Numbered from the stretch's first letter, positions 1-6,842 are shown. The stretch is DNA of 8,589 nt from an uncultured Chloroflexaceae bacterium (GCA_937141995.1 CAKZQX010001118.1:1-8589), one strand, 5' to 3'. Numbers and translations: made by a program. Notes: generated by a model not told the origin, from the sequence alone.

Positions 1-459
1 CGACGCTACATGGAAGAGTCGCTCGAGCGCGAACTGCATCGTGCCGCGCGGCACAACATGGCGCTGGGGGTAATCATGCTCGACCTGGATCATTTCAAGC
101 GCTTTAACGATACGTTTGGACATGCAGCCGGGGATACCATTTTGCGCGAATTGGGCAACCTGCTGCAATCCCAGTTGCGCGGCGAAGATATTGCCTGCCG
201 CTACGGCGGCGAAGAGTTTGCGCTGATCATTCTGGATGCGCCCCTGACAGTAGTTATTCAGCGGGCAGAGCAGTTGCGCGCCGCCGTCCGGCAGTTGACC
301 GTGACCTATCGTGAACAGTCGCTCGGCACGGTGACGCTCTCGCTGGGAGTGGCAGTCTACCCCGATCATGGCGTCAACACTGAGGAGTTACTGCGCGCCG
401 CAGACGCGGCCCTCTACAAAGCCAAAGCCGCCGGGCGGAACCGTGTCGCTACGGCGTAA
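1..459 (+). CDS. Diguanylate cyclase, GGDEF domain, C-terminal part (5' end outside window)
   Basis: The frame is open from base 1, so only the last 152 residues are present; the first visible residues (RRYMEESLE) fit the usual start of a GGDEF domain. The domain condenses two GTP into the second messenger c-di-GMP. Visible motifs are the metal-binding LDLDHFKRFND segment, the active-site loop GGEEF (bases 205-219), and an RxxD inhibitory site (RGED) five residues before it, so product feedback is expected. The C-terminus has the family's typical LSLGVAVYP and RAADAALYKAKAAGRN segments. The N-terminal sensory part is missing, so the input signal is unknown. The protein is clearly paralogous to the next gene's GGDEF domain. 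The stop codon lies inside an intergenic repeat (454-478). Confidence 0.95.
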   Translation, partial: RRYMEESLERELHRAARHNMALGVIMLDLDHFKRFNDTFGHAAGDTILRELGNLLQSQLRGEDIACRYGGEEFALIILDAPLTVVIQRAEQLRAAVRQLTVTYREQSLGTVTLSLGVAVYPDHGVNTEELLRAADAALYKAKAAGRNRVATA

Positions 460-478
460 GTTACAGAAGTTACGCGGT
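454..478 (+). repeat. Palindromic intergenic repeat, copy A
   Basis: GCGTAA (454-459) is inverted as TTACGC (470-475), followed by GGT. This matches the AGTTACGCGGT core of the other copies in the window. It overlaps the stop codon (457-459) of the first GGDEF gene. Confidence 0.7.
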
Positions 479-498
479 CGTTGACCTGGCAGGCGTCT

Positions 499-532
499 GC
501 CTGGACAAACGGCCCGATTCGCCTCCGGCAGC
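499..532 (+). repeat. 34-base direct repeat, first copy
   Basis: This shares a 17-base identical core, AACGGCCCGATTCGCCT (508-524), and most flanking bases with a second copy at 616-649, exactly 117 bases downstream. A small hairpin (CAGGC/GCCTG, 490-503) overlaps its left edge. It lies between repeat copies A and B and seems to be part of a compound intergenic repeat. Confidence 0.75.
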
Positions 533-557
533 GTGGTACCAAGATGGACCCGGCAGC

Positions 558-594
558 ACCGCGTAACTCCTGTAACTTACAGGAGTTACGCGGT
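558..594. repeat. Perfect 37-base palindrome (repeat copy B)
   Basis: Arms 558-575 and 577-594 are exact reverse complements of 18 bases around a single central C. The outer ends read ACCGCGTAACTCC and GGAGTTACGCGGT. It is the most symmetric member of the GTTACGCGGTG repeat family. As RNA it would form a strong hairpin, but no T-run follows on either strand, so an intrinsic terminator is not indicated. Confidence 0.9.
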
Positions 595-615
595 GGGTAT
601 CCAAACCAGGTGATT

Positions 616-649
616 GCCTGGATGAACGGCCCGATTCGCCTGCCGCAGG
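616..649 (+). repeat. 34-base direct repeat, second copy
   Basis: The core AACGGCCCGATTCGCCT at 625-641 is identical to that at 508-524. Short inverted repeats sit on both sides (CCAGG/CCTGG at 606-621 and GCCTG/CAGGC at 638-650), so this copy is more structured than the first. Confidence 0.75.
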
Positions 650-692
650 CGAAACTCGCGTTTGGGTCTGACAGCGGGCCGGAACAGGCTCC

Positions 693-716
693 ACTGCGTA
701 ACGCGTGTAAGTTAGA
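693..716 (-). repeat. Palindromic intergenic repeat, copy C (inverted)
   Basis: ACTGCGTAACGCGTGTAAGT is the reverse orientation of the GTTACGCGGT core with one mismatch. It closes the repeat-rich block that opens with copy A at 454, giving a block of about 260 bases bounded by inverted ends. Confidence 0.6.
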
Positions 717-1235
717 GGCGCAGCGTGCTGCGCTCCCCTGTCCCCGGTCTCAGTAATTTCCTCACTCCTTTTAGGGAATTTCCCTGATTGTCCCCGGTCA
801 ACATCTGATGTAGAGTGAGAGCACGCAGGAAACGATAACCGCTACGGAGCAACGGCGCTCCTGGCTCACAATGACTGCGTAGGTGACAACAGACACGGTG
901 AGGCATCCGTCCAGGAAACCAGATGGTAGGAGGGTGGTTTGCAAGCGTGGGGAACAGTGGTGTTCCTTGCCATACCCCTGACGCCGGCAACCTGGCCCGG
1001 GTGTCTCATCGATTCAAGTGTATATTCAGATTAAACCAAGACCAGACAATATACCCCGACTTCCCATCCAAACCATGTCACACCGGATGTATCCGGCGCG
1101 TACGCCAGGTAAAGCAGCGTACATCTACCCAGAACTATCTACATCTCTGCGCTGCCTGTAGCCTTGCCGGCAAGAGCCGGAAATGGTATTCTTAACCAAT
1201 GTTTAACCATCATTGCAAGCCATCAGGTAGATCCT
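717..1235. other. Long spacer and possible leader upstream of the PAS-PAS-GAF-GGDEF gene
   Basis: No convincing gene is seen in these 519 bases; short open frames lack family features and good start signals. The stretch contains a duplicated TGTCCCCGGTC (739-749 and 789-799), a palindrome at 773-785 beside a promoter-like pair, and hairpins at 951-966 (GGAACA/TGTTCC, loop GTGG) and 1083-1096 (CCGGA/TCCGG). It also holds the palindrome CTTGCCGGCAAG (1163-1174) and a tandem TTAACCA (1192-1198 and 1203-1209, 11 bases apart). No c-di-GMP riboswitch core was recognised. Confidence 0.5.
773..816 (+). promoter_or_regulatory. Candidate promoter with upstream palindromic operator
   Basis: A -35-like TTGTCC (788-793) and a -10-like TAGAGT (811-816) are separated by 17 bases; each matches the sigma-70 consensus at four of six positions. 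Directly upstream lies the palindrome AGGGAATTTCCCT (773-785), where an activator could bind. If real, transcription toward the diguanylate cyclase at 1236 would start near 823 and give a leader of about 410 bases. This rests on pattern match only. Confidence 0.3.
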
Positions 1236-3383
1236 ATGTTTATACCGCAACTTCCGGCGAAATGGTGGGTGCGGGTTGTGCTTCTCGGCATTGCCGGTCT
1301 GCTTATTAGTCTGCTGCTCTGGACAACCGTTGTCCGGGTTGCGGCAGTGTTGGGTGTGCCCCCCACTACTCGACAGAGTTTCCTGGCCCCACTGGTGCTG
1401 CTCATCTTTCTGCCCTTCCTGCTCTGGTTGGTATTCCAGATCCGCAACAAAGAGCATGATCCGGGCCGCTCCACTTCTATAACGGCAACACCATCGCTCC
1501 GGATTCCATTTCAAAAACCGCACCTGGCGGCCGCCATGCTCGACAGCACCGAGGCGCTTATTATCCTGCTTGATCCCCAGGGACGGATTGTTCGCTGTAA
1601 CCGGGCATGCGCCTACCTGACCGGCTATACAACCGACGAGCTAGCCGGCCATACCTTCTGGGATATCCTGCTACCGCCGAATGAACAGGAGCATGTGCAG
1701 GCCATGCTGACTCGTGGCAACCTTACCCGCTTCCCCTTCCAACAGCAGCAGACCTGGGTGACCCGCACCGGGCAACAGCATCAGGTTGCCGTGACGACCA
1801 GTGTGCTCATGGAACCCCCCGGCCAGTTGACCCATCTGGTTGTCACCGGAGTTAACATTACTGAACAGAAACATGCGGAACGGGCGCTCCAGTGTGAACA
1901 GCATCTGCTCTCCCAGATTATGGAGGTCAACCCGAACGGCATTATCGTGGTTGATCAACAGGGCCGGATCATCTTTGCCAATGCCCGCGCCGCCGATCTG
2001 CTGGGACGCTCCCAGGATGAGATTCTGCGGCACACCTACAATGATCCGGTCTGGAAGATCACCGATGTTGATAGCACACCGCTGCCGGATGAGGCGCTGC
2101 CGTTCCGGCAGGTGATGCAGACGGGTCGAATGATCTTTGGCAGTCGCCTGGCCCTGGAACGCGCCGCCGGTCAGCGGATTATGCTCTCGATCAGTGGCGC
2201 GCCGCTGACCAATCTCGAAGGCGCAATCAGTAGCGTTGTCTTTGCCTTCACCGACATCACCCAGACCGTCGCCCTGGAGCAGAAGCTGCGGCAGGCCCGC
2301 GACACCATGGAACAACAGGGAGAGGAGCGCACGCGTGAACTGGAGCAGCGTACCGAGGAACTGCTCACCCTCAGCACGTTGAGTGAGTTTTTGCAGCGCT
2401 GCCACACTATTGCCGAAGCCTTTGCCGTCATTGCCCGGTTTGCGCACCGGCTATTCCCGGAGGACGCCGGGGTGATGAGTGCGCGGCGCTCGCTCCGGCC
2501 TGAACTGGAGCCGGTCATAAGCTGGGGCGGGTTGACCGCCGCCCACGCCGTGACCGACCCGGAGATGTGCTGGGCGCTGACCTGTGGTAAGGTGCATCTG
2601 GCAGAGAACCCTGATACCGATCTCTTCTGCACCCACACGCAGCAGGAACCGATCGGGCCACATCTCTGTATTCCGTTTTTTGTGCAGAATGAGGTATGCG
2701 GTGTGCTGCATTTGCGACTGGCACCACCGGCTGAGAATGACCCGCAAGAGGAGTGGTCGCGACACTGCGCAGCGAAGCAACGCCTGGGAACCGCTCTGGC
2801 TGAGCAGGTCTCCCTGGCGCTATCCAATATTCTGCTGCGCGAACAGTTGCACCAGCAGGCTGTGCGCGACCCGCTGACCGGGTTGTACAACCGGCGCATG
2901 ATGGACGAGGCGCTGAACCGGGAAATCCGCCGTGCCGGTCGCACCGGACGAACCCTTGGGATCATCCTGTTTGATATTGATCACTTCAAGCGCTTTAACG
3001 ATACCTACGGCCATCCGGCGGGTGATACGCTCCTGGTGGCAGTAAGTGAATTGCTGCGCATGCTCTTTCGTGCTGAGGACATCCTTTGTCGCTATGGCGG
3101 GGAAGAGTTTCTGATCATCCTGCCGGAAGCTTCGCTTCCGAACGCGATAATGCGCGCCGAAGAGTTGCGGCGGGAAGCATCACAGATGCAGGTACGCCAC
3201 CAGGATCAGGATCTGCCGGCGGTTACGATCTCGCTCGGCGTTGCGGCTTTTCCGGTGCATGGCACCACCGGCCACGCGCTGGTGCAGCGAGCCGACGCAG
3301 CGCTATACCAGGCCAAAATGGACGGACGCAATCAGGTGGTTGTCAGCCCGACCGGGTTACTCTTCACCGAAGAGCAATGCTGA
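1236..3383 (+). CDS. Membrane-anchored PAS-PAS-GAF-GGDEF diguanylate cyclase
   Basis: This 715-residue protein makes c-di-GMP from GTP in response to a sensed signal. In order it shows two hydrophobic helices (about 12-38 and 49-67), a first PAS domain (98-210, ending NITEQKHAERAL), and a second PAS domain (221-345, with DQQGRIIFANARAADLLG). A charged coiled coil (about 344-386), a GAF-like domain (386-536) and a GGDEF domain (541-704) follow. The catalytic loop is GGEEF (621-625) and the inhibitory RxxD is RAED (612-615); D580 in LFDIDHFK should bind metal. The GAF-like part has a Cys/His cluster: C445, C450, H454, C465, H467. The ATG at 1236 is chosen because AGGTAG lies five bases upstream and the hydrophobic N-terminus starts there; a TTG at 1164 would add 24 unconvincing residues. 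The specific signal cannot be read from sequence. Confidence 0.93.
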   Translation: MFIPQLPAKWWVRVVLLGIAGLLISLLLWTTVVRVAAVLGVPPTTRQSFLAPLVLLIFLPFLLWLVFQIRNKEHDPGRSTSITATPSLRIPFQKPHLAAAMLDSTEALIILLDPQGRIVRCNRACAYLTGYTTDELAGHTFWDILLPPNEQEHVQAMLTRGNLTRFPFQQQQTWVTRTGQQHQVAVTTSVLMEPPGQLTHLVVTGVNITEQKHAERALQCEQHLLSQIMEVNPNGIIVVDQQGRIIFANARAADLLGRSQDEILRHTYNDPVWKITDVDSTPLPDEALPFRQVMQTGRMIFGSRLALERAAGQRIMLSISGAPLTNLEGAISSVVFAFTDITQTVALEQKLRQARDTMEQQGEERTRELEQRTEELLTLSTLSEFLQRCHTIAEAFAVIARFAHRLFPEDAGVMSARRSLRPELEPVISWGGLTAAHAVTDPEMCWALTCGKVHLAENPDTDLFCTHTQQEPIGPHLCIPFFVQNEVCGVLHLRLAPPAENDPQEEWSRHCAAKQRLGTALAEQVSLALSNILLREQLHQQAVRDPLTGLYNRRMMDEALNREIRRAGRTGRTLGIILFDIDHFKRFNDTYGHPAGDTLLVAVSELLRMLFRAEDILCRYGGEEFLIILPEASLPNAIMRAEELRREASQMQVRHQDQDLPAVTISLGVAAFPVHGTTGHALVQRADAALYQAKMDGRNQVVVSPTGLLFTEEQC

Positions 3384-3404
3384 TCAGCCGGTCTGCCTGG
3401 GTAC

Positions 3405-3446
3405 AAAAAAGATGCGGCTTCCGGCGAAGTTTGCCGGAAGCCGCAT
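3405..3446 (-). terminator. Strong hairpin terminator, T-tract on the - strand, possibly bidirectional
   Basis: Perfect 14-base arms (3412-3425 and 3433-3446, ATGCGGCTTCCGGC and its complement) surround the 7-base loop GAAGTTT. On the - strand the hairpin is followed by CTTTTTT (complement of 3405-3411), the classic intrinsic terminator form for transcripts coming from the glycosidase-like gene. It is also 28 bases after the stop of the + strand cyclase, where the downstream TAGCATTATT is only weakly T-rich. It probably serves the convergent pair. Confidence 0.85.
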
Positions 3447-3504
3447 TAGCATTATTGCCAAGATATTCAGATCAGCTTAAGACAACCTTTTCTCTGATTA
3501 CGCA

Positions 3505-3562
3505 AGTTACGCGGTGAAGGTTTGGCCCACGAAAGCCACGAAATGAGCGAAAAACGCGAAAT
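3505..3562 (+). repeat. 58-base intergenic repeat, copy D
   Basis: This begins AGTTACGCGGTGAAGG and is identical to 4809-4866 except at two adjacent bases (AG versus GT at 3546-3547). It carries the same GTTACGCGGTG core as copies A and B and forms the left end of an element whose right end is copy E. Confidence 0.9.
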
Positions 3563-3682
3563 GGTCGGTGTGGACATACGCTCCGCGACTCTCCAGCTTG
3601 TTAGCGCTAGATCACCACGCTGCTGCAAGCGACGACTGCCTGCATCTGGTGAAACGCCCGGTTTGAACGTTCACCGCGTAAC
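3506..3682. repeat. Small element bounded by inverted repeats (MITE-like)
   Basis: GTTACGCGGTGAA (3506-3518) is repeated as a perfect inverted copy TTCACCGCGTAAC (3670-3682). The 177-base unit has no coding sequence I can recognise. The bounded form is like a miniature inverted-repeat element, but no target-site duplication was identified and no transposase is present. The alternative is two independent copies of a short palindromic repeat in opposite orientation. Confidence 0.45.
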
Positions 3683-3690
3683 GCGTGGCA
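3668..3690 (-). repeat. Palindromic intergenic repeat, copy E (inverted)
   Basis: GTTCACCGCGTAACGCGTGG is the inverted form of the family core and resembles copy C (both contain GCGTAACGCGTG with at most small changes). It ends eight bases downstream of the stop codon of the - strand glycosidase-like gene. Confidence 0.7.
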
Positions 3691-3697
3691 TGATGAA

Positions 3698-4705
3698 CTA
3701 CTCAACATTGCGAAGTAAAGGCAGGTAGCTGCGATAGTGGATCATCGGAGTCACAGGGTTGGTATGAGTTTGCCAGCGAACCGGCCGAACCTGGATCTCT
3801 TCGCCATAGCCGTTCAGATAAGAAGCTAACCAGCGCGTGCCATCAAAATAGAAATCGTACGCCCAGCCGAATGGCTCATACACCGGGGACTGCCAGGGAC
3901 CAAAGGGTGAAGGTGCCCACTGCCACCGCTGACCGCTGCCGGTAGCATTATAGTAGATGTAGAAGTAGCCGTCATGACTGATGACAAAGGGCGACTCAGG
4001 CATGCCGTCCGGCTCCGGTAAACGCAAAACCGGACCCAGGTCGCGCCAGGTGCCCATCAAGTCTTCGGCAATCGCCACCCCGACGATCCCGCCATGCTGA
4101 TCACGGCCGGTATAGTAGAGGAAGTAGCGGTCATTGTAGCGCAACACCATTGGATCACGTCCATCGGACCAGGGTTTCGATCCATCGTAGACAACATCTT
4201 CATGATGGGGTTGAAAGACCAGTCCACGCCTCACCCAACTCTCCGGGTCGGCGGGGTTGGTACTGGTTGCCAGCATAATACTCTGGGCAACATTGCGGTT
4301 AAACCCGGTATAGAACATAAAGAAGGTATCGCCTTCGCGGATAACATAGGGTGCCCAGATGCCCCCCTCGTCCGGCGCACCTTCCGGGCCAGGTTCAAGA
4401 ATAATCCCCAGATCTTCCCATGTACAAAAATCGCGGGTGCGCGCATAGACAAAATGCCTGTCCTTAAACTGATCTTCAGCTCGAGGTAAATGGATCGAAG
4501 CAATATAGTAAAAGTCATCATAAAAAAAGAGCGTATGATCTTTCAGGCGGGTATGTTCAAGTTTGAGGGGATTAAAACATGCATCTGTCAGATCTGTATC
4601 AGATGGAGAAATAGACGGCTCAGACGCGGCGGAAGTGGGAAGAGGAAAAGTCAGCATCAGGAGCAGATACAGCCAGCCATAGACGGAGTGTTTCAGTTTT
4701 TTCAT
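3698..4705 (-). CDS. Secreted five-bladed beta-propeller glycosidase-like protein (GH43/GH32-like)
   Basis: This 335-residue protein starts with a signal peptide: KK near the N-terminus, a hydrophobic core WLYLLLMLTFPLP, and likely cleavage after TSA or TSAA (residue 26 or 27). The mature part has repeated blade-type segments such as GIWAPYVIREGDTFFMFYTG (117-134 region), RDPMVLRYNDRYFLYYTG (183-200) and GYFYIYYN (246-253). By analogy with GH43/GH32 enzymes, candidate catalytic acids are D56, D184 in the RDP motif, and E237 in MPESPF; these are inferences. Exactly two cysteines (C43 and C94) could form a disulfide outside the cytoplasm. The substrate is likely a plant- or mat-derived polysaccharide or oligosaccharide and cannot be specified. 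No clear Shine-Dalgarno precedes the ATG. The gene follows the GH13 gene in the same direction with a 200-base gap. Confidence 0.8.
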   Translation of the reverse strand: MKKLKHSVYGWLYLLLMLTFPLPTSAASEPSISPSDTDLTDACFNPLKLEHTRLKDHTLFFYDDFYYIASIHLPRAEDQFKDRHFVYARTRDFCTWEDLGIILEPGPEGAPDEGGIWAPYVIREGDTFFMFYTGFNRNVAQSIMLATSTNPADPESWVRRGLVFQPHHEDVVYDGSKPWSDGRDPMVLRYNDRYFLYYTGRDQHGGIVGVAIAEDLMGTWRDLGPVLRLPEPDGMPESPFVISHDGYFYIYYNATGSGQRWQWAPSPFGPWQSPVYEPFGWAYDFYFDGTRWLASYLNGYGEEIQVRPVRWQTHTNPVTPMIHYRSYLPLLRNVE

Positions 4706-4760
4706 AAGGAATCCGCGACGATTTACCGATAATAACGATGCCTGACGTTACCTGCTCCGT

Positions 4761-4789
4761 ATCATACCATAGTCCTGGGTGTGCAGCAA
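4761..4789 (-). promoter_or_regulatory. Candidate promoter for the secreted glycosidase-like gene
   Basis: Read on the - strand, TTGCTG (4789-4784) and TATGAT (4766-4761) are separated by 17 bases and lie about 60 bases before the ATG at 4705. TATGAT differs from the consensus -10 at one position; the -35 match is weak. If used, the gene has its own promoter and does not depend on the GH13 transcript. Confidence 0.4.
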
Positions 4790-4795
4790 CATCCA

Positions 4796-4866
4796 CGTAA
4801 CTGACACGAGTTACGCGGTGAAGGTTTGGCCCACGAAAGCCACGAAATGGTCGAAAAACGCGAAAT
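4796..4866 (+). repeat. Intergenic repeat, copy F
   Basis: Bases 4809-4866 repeat copy D (3505-3562) with two mismatches in 58 bases. Just before it, CGTAACT (4796-4802) pairs with AGTTACG (4809-4815) across a 6-base loop, the same fold as copies A and B. It lies between the GH13 gene and the glycosidase-like gene, 39 bases downstream of the GH13 stop. Confidence 0.9.
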
Positions 4867-4905
4867 AGCAGTAGATGCTGGTACCAGGCACTGAACAATT
4901 CCTCA

Positions 4906-6720
4906 TCACTCTTGCGCCGCATCCTGCGACAACACCAGCACGCTGTAAGGCCCAATCCCAACATCGCCATAGCAGGGTTGCCCGTCGTGTGTACCTTCGT
5001 AGGCAACCGTGTCATAGCCGGGGGTGTTGCCAAACTCGGCGTCGTAGCCCTCCCAGTCGCTGTTGAGGCGTACCTGCCACGCCCCGGCCGCCGGGAAGCC
5101 CAGCGTGTAGTCGGTGTAGCTCCGGTTCGCCAGATTCGCCACGACCACAACACTGTCACGCGGGCCGCCCGCCTCCCAGCGATGGAACGCCAGCAGCTTG
5201 TCGGCATTGTTGACATGGTAGACCTCAATATGCTGCCCACACAGGCCGCGCGTTGTGTCGAACCAGTTGCGCCGCAGATGGATCATATCCCGGTAGAGCT
5301 GCAGAATACCCCGGTAGGTATTACAGCGGGACCAGTCCAGCGGATCGGTATCGCGGAACCACTCGTCCTCGAGAAACTCCTGGCCCTGAAAGATCATCGG
5401 GATGCCGGGAGCAGTCAAGGCCAGCAGCGCCCCCAACGTTGAGCGCTTCTTTGAGAACCAGCTTCCCGCGTTGCCCGGCCAGATCTCCTCCGGCACCCGC
5501 GCCTGTCCTTCTGAGACACTATCGTGCGCCTCGGTAAAGATGATCCGCGCAAAAGCATCATCGCCATAGCGCCCGGTCAGCATACCGGCAACCGTATCCA
5601 TATCGCGGGCGGCATCATCGGGGGCAATCACGATCTGGCGGATGGTATGCGCAAAGGTGCGGTCCCACTGCGCATCAAACCCGGCCCCACCCGCACCGGT
5701 ATCCCGGTTGATCCAGGGGTTGTCCTTCAGATCCTCGGCGATACTGATTTTCCAGGGCTGATCGGCGTCCATCTCGTCGTTTACCCACTGCATCAACTGC
5801 CAGCCCTCCGCAATATCGTTATCGGGATCGTTATCGTTGCCCTTGGCATTGCGGATAAACGCGGTCCCGTCCCAGCGCAGGCCATCAACCTGGTACTCTT
5901 TCAGCCAGAACATGGCATTGTCGCGCAGATACTGGCAGACCTCGGGGCGGCCATAGTCCGGGCGGGTATCGCCCCAGGGCGTCTCGGCACGCCAGTCGTT
6001 GTAAAAATAGATCCCGCCCCAGTCACCCTCGGCCCAGCCGTCAAACCGCCAGAGGTCCAGTTCAGACGGCCCAAAATGGTTGTAGATAGCATCAAAGATC
6101 ACGGCAATGCCATGCTCATGCGCCTTCTGCACAAACTCCTTGAACGTTTCCGTGCCGCCATAGGCATTCTCGATGGCAAAGGGATGCGACGGGTTGTAGC
6201 CCCAGGAGAGATCACCGGGAAACTCCATCGTCGGCATCAACTGGATTGCGTTGATCCCCAGCTCGCGCAGATAGGGCAGTTTGGCAATTACGCCATCCAG
6301 GTCGCCCGGTTGCTCCCCCCTGGGATCATTGAAGGTGCCGATGTGCAGTTCGTACAAGACCAGTTTATTCCAGGCGGGCATCTCGAATGCGGCCTCACGC
6401 CACTGATAACCAGGATTGACAACCACGGCATTGCCGGAAACGCCGGTCACGCCGCGCGCATACGGGTCAATCCGCCAGAGTTCCTGGTCGCCATTGGTAA
6501 TCACATAGCGATACTCATGGCCGATCTGCGCGTCAGGGAGATCCACAGCCCAGTAGCCGGCATCTTCGCGGTTAAGCGGGTTAGCGGTCTTCGACCAGTC
6601 GTTAAAATCACCCGCGACGGCAACCTGGTCGGCATGCGGGGCCCAGACGCGAAAGGTTGTCCCCGCTTCATGCGGCGTCGCGCCCATGCCGAGACGGGTT
6701 TCGGTTGAGGTCGTAGCCAT
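4906..6720 (-). CDS. GH13 alpha-glucan enzyme with CBM48-like domain (branching-enzyme-like)
   Basis: This 604-residue cytoplasmic protein has no signal peptide. An N-terminal CBM48/isoamylase-like domain (about 10-95, with FRVWAPHADQVAVAGDFNDW) precedes the GH13 barrel. Conserved regions are DAIYNH (D210, N214, H215), GLRWD with the nucleophile D284, the acid/base E329 in SIAED, and TEAHD (H399, D400), so the enzyme should be active on alpha-1,4/1,6-glucan. GQEFLEDEWFRDTDPLDWSR (446-465) resembles glycogen branching enzymes, and a C-terminal beta domain follows. It is shorter than most GlgB proteins, so branching enzyme is favoured but a debranching or trehalose-forming relative is possible. 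The start at 6720 is chosen because GGAGAA lies six bases upstream and the CBM48 domain follows closely; an ATG at 6759 adds only 13 residues. Confidence 0.85.
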   Translation of the reverse strand: MATTSTETRLGMGATPHEAGTTFRVWAPHADQVAVAGDFNDWSKTANPLNREDAGYWAVDLPDAQIGHEYRYVITNGDQELWRIDPYARGVTGVSGNAVVVNPGYQWREAAFEMPAWNKLVLYELHIGTFNDPRGEQPGDLDGVIAKLPYLRELGINAIQLMPTMEFPGDLSWGYNPSHPFAIENAYGGTETFKEFVQKAHEHGIAVIFDAIYNHFGPSELDLWRFDGWAEGDWGGIYFYNDWRAETPWGDTRPDYGRPEVCQYLRDNAMFWLKEYQVDGLRWDGTAFIRNAKGNDNDPDNDIAEGWQLMQWVNDEMDADQPWKISIAEDLKDNPWINRDTGAGGAGFDAQWDRTFAHTIRQIVIAPDDAARDMDTVAGMLTGRYGDDAFARIIFTEAHDSVSEGQARVPEEIWPGNAGSWFSKKRSTLGALLALTAPGIPMIFQGQEFLEDEWFRDTDPLDWSRCNTYRGILQLYRDMIHLRRNWFDTTRGLCGQHIEVYHVNNADKLLAFHRWEAGGPRDSVVVVANLANRSYTDYTLGFPAAGAWQVRLNSDWEGYDAEFGNTPGYDTVAYEGTHDGQPCYGDVGIGPYSVLVLSQDAAQE

Positions 6721-6842
6721 ACGTTCTTCTCCATTGGGTAACGCTGTGCGCATCCACACTCACGCAACAGCCGGGCTTGCTACGAGCCTCTTTGCACAGG
6801 GCGTGCCAGGGGGTTGGGGTATGGAGTGGGGCAACATAGCTG

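Noticed and set aside
499..649. Two direct repeats as a CRISPR array
   Set aside because: Only two imperfect copies, with a spacer of about 83 bases containing another palindromic repeat; no Cas genes.
923..1195. 90-residue open frame on the + strand before the second cyclase
   Set aside because: No recognisable family, irregular composition, and it overlaps hairpins and the leader; likely chance.
460..1235. c-di-GMP riboswitch upstream of the cyclase
   Set aside because: The conserved riboswitch core segments were looked for and not found.
1671..2965. Long - strand frames of about 260 residues opposite the cyclase gene
   Set aside because: These are shadows of the PAS-PAS-GAF-GGDEF gene in high-G+C sequence with no domain features.
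3522..3728. 68-residue + strand frame in the convergent spacer
   Set aside because: It lies within the repeat element and across the end of the glycosidase-like gene, with no family features.
5524..6708. 394-residue open frame on the + strand
   Set aside because: It is antisense to the GH13 gene, whose motifs and start signals are clear, and shows no protein family features.
6809..6831. G-rich tract that might form a G-quadruplex
   Set aside because: Only three runs of four or more G are present, with one GG between; a standard four-run motif is lacking.
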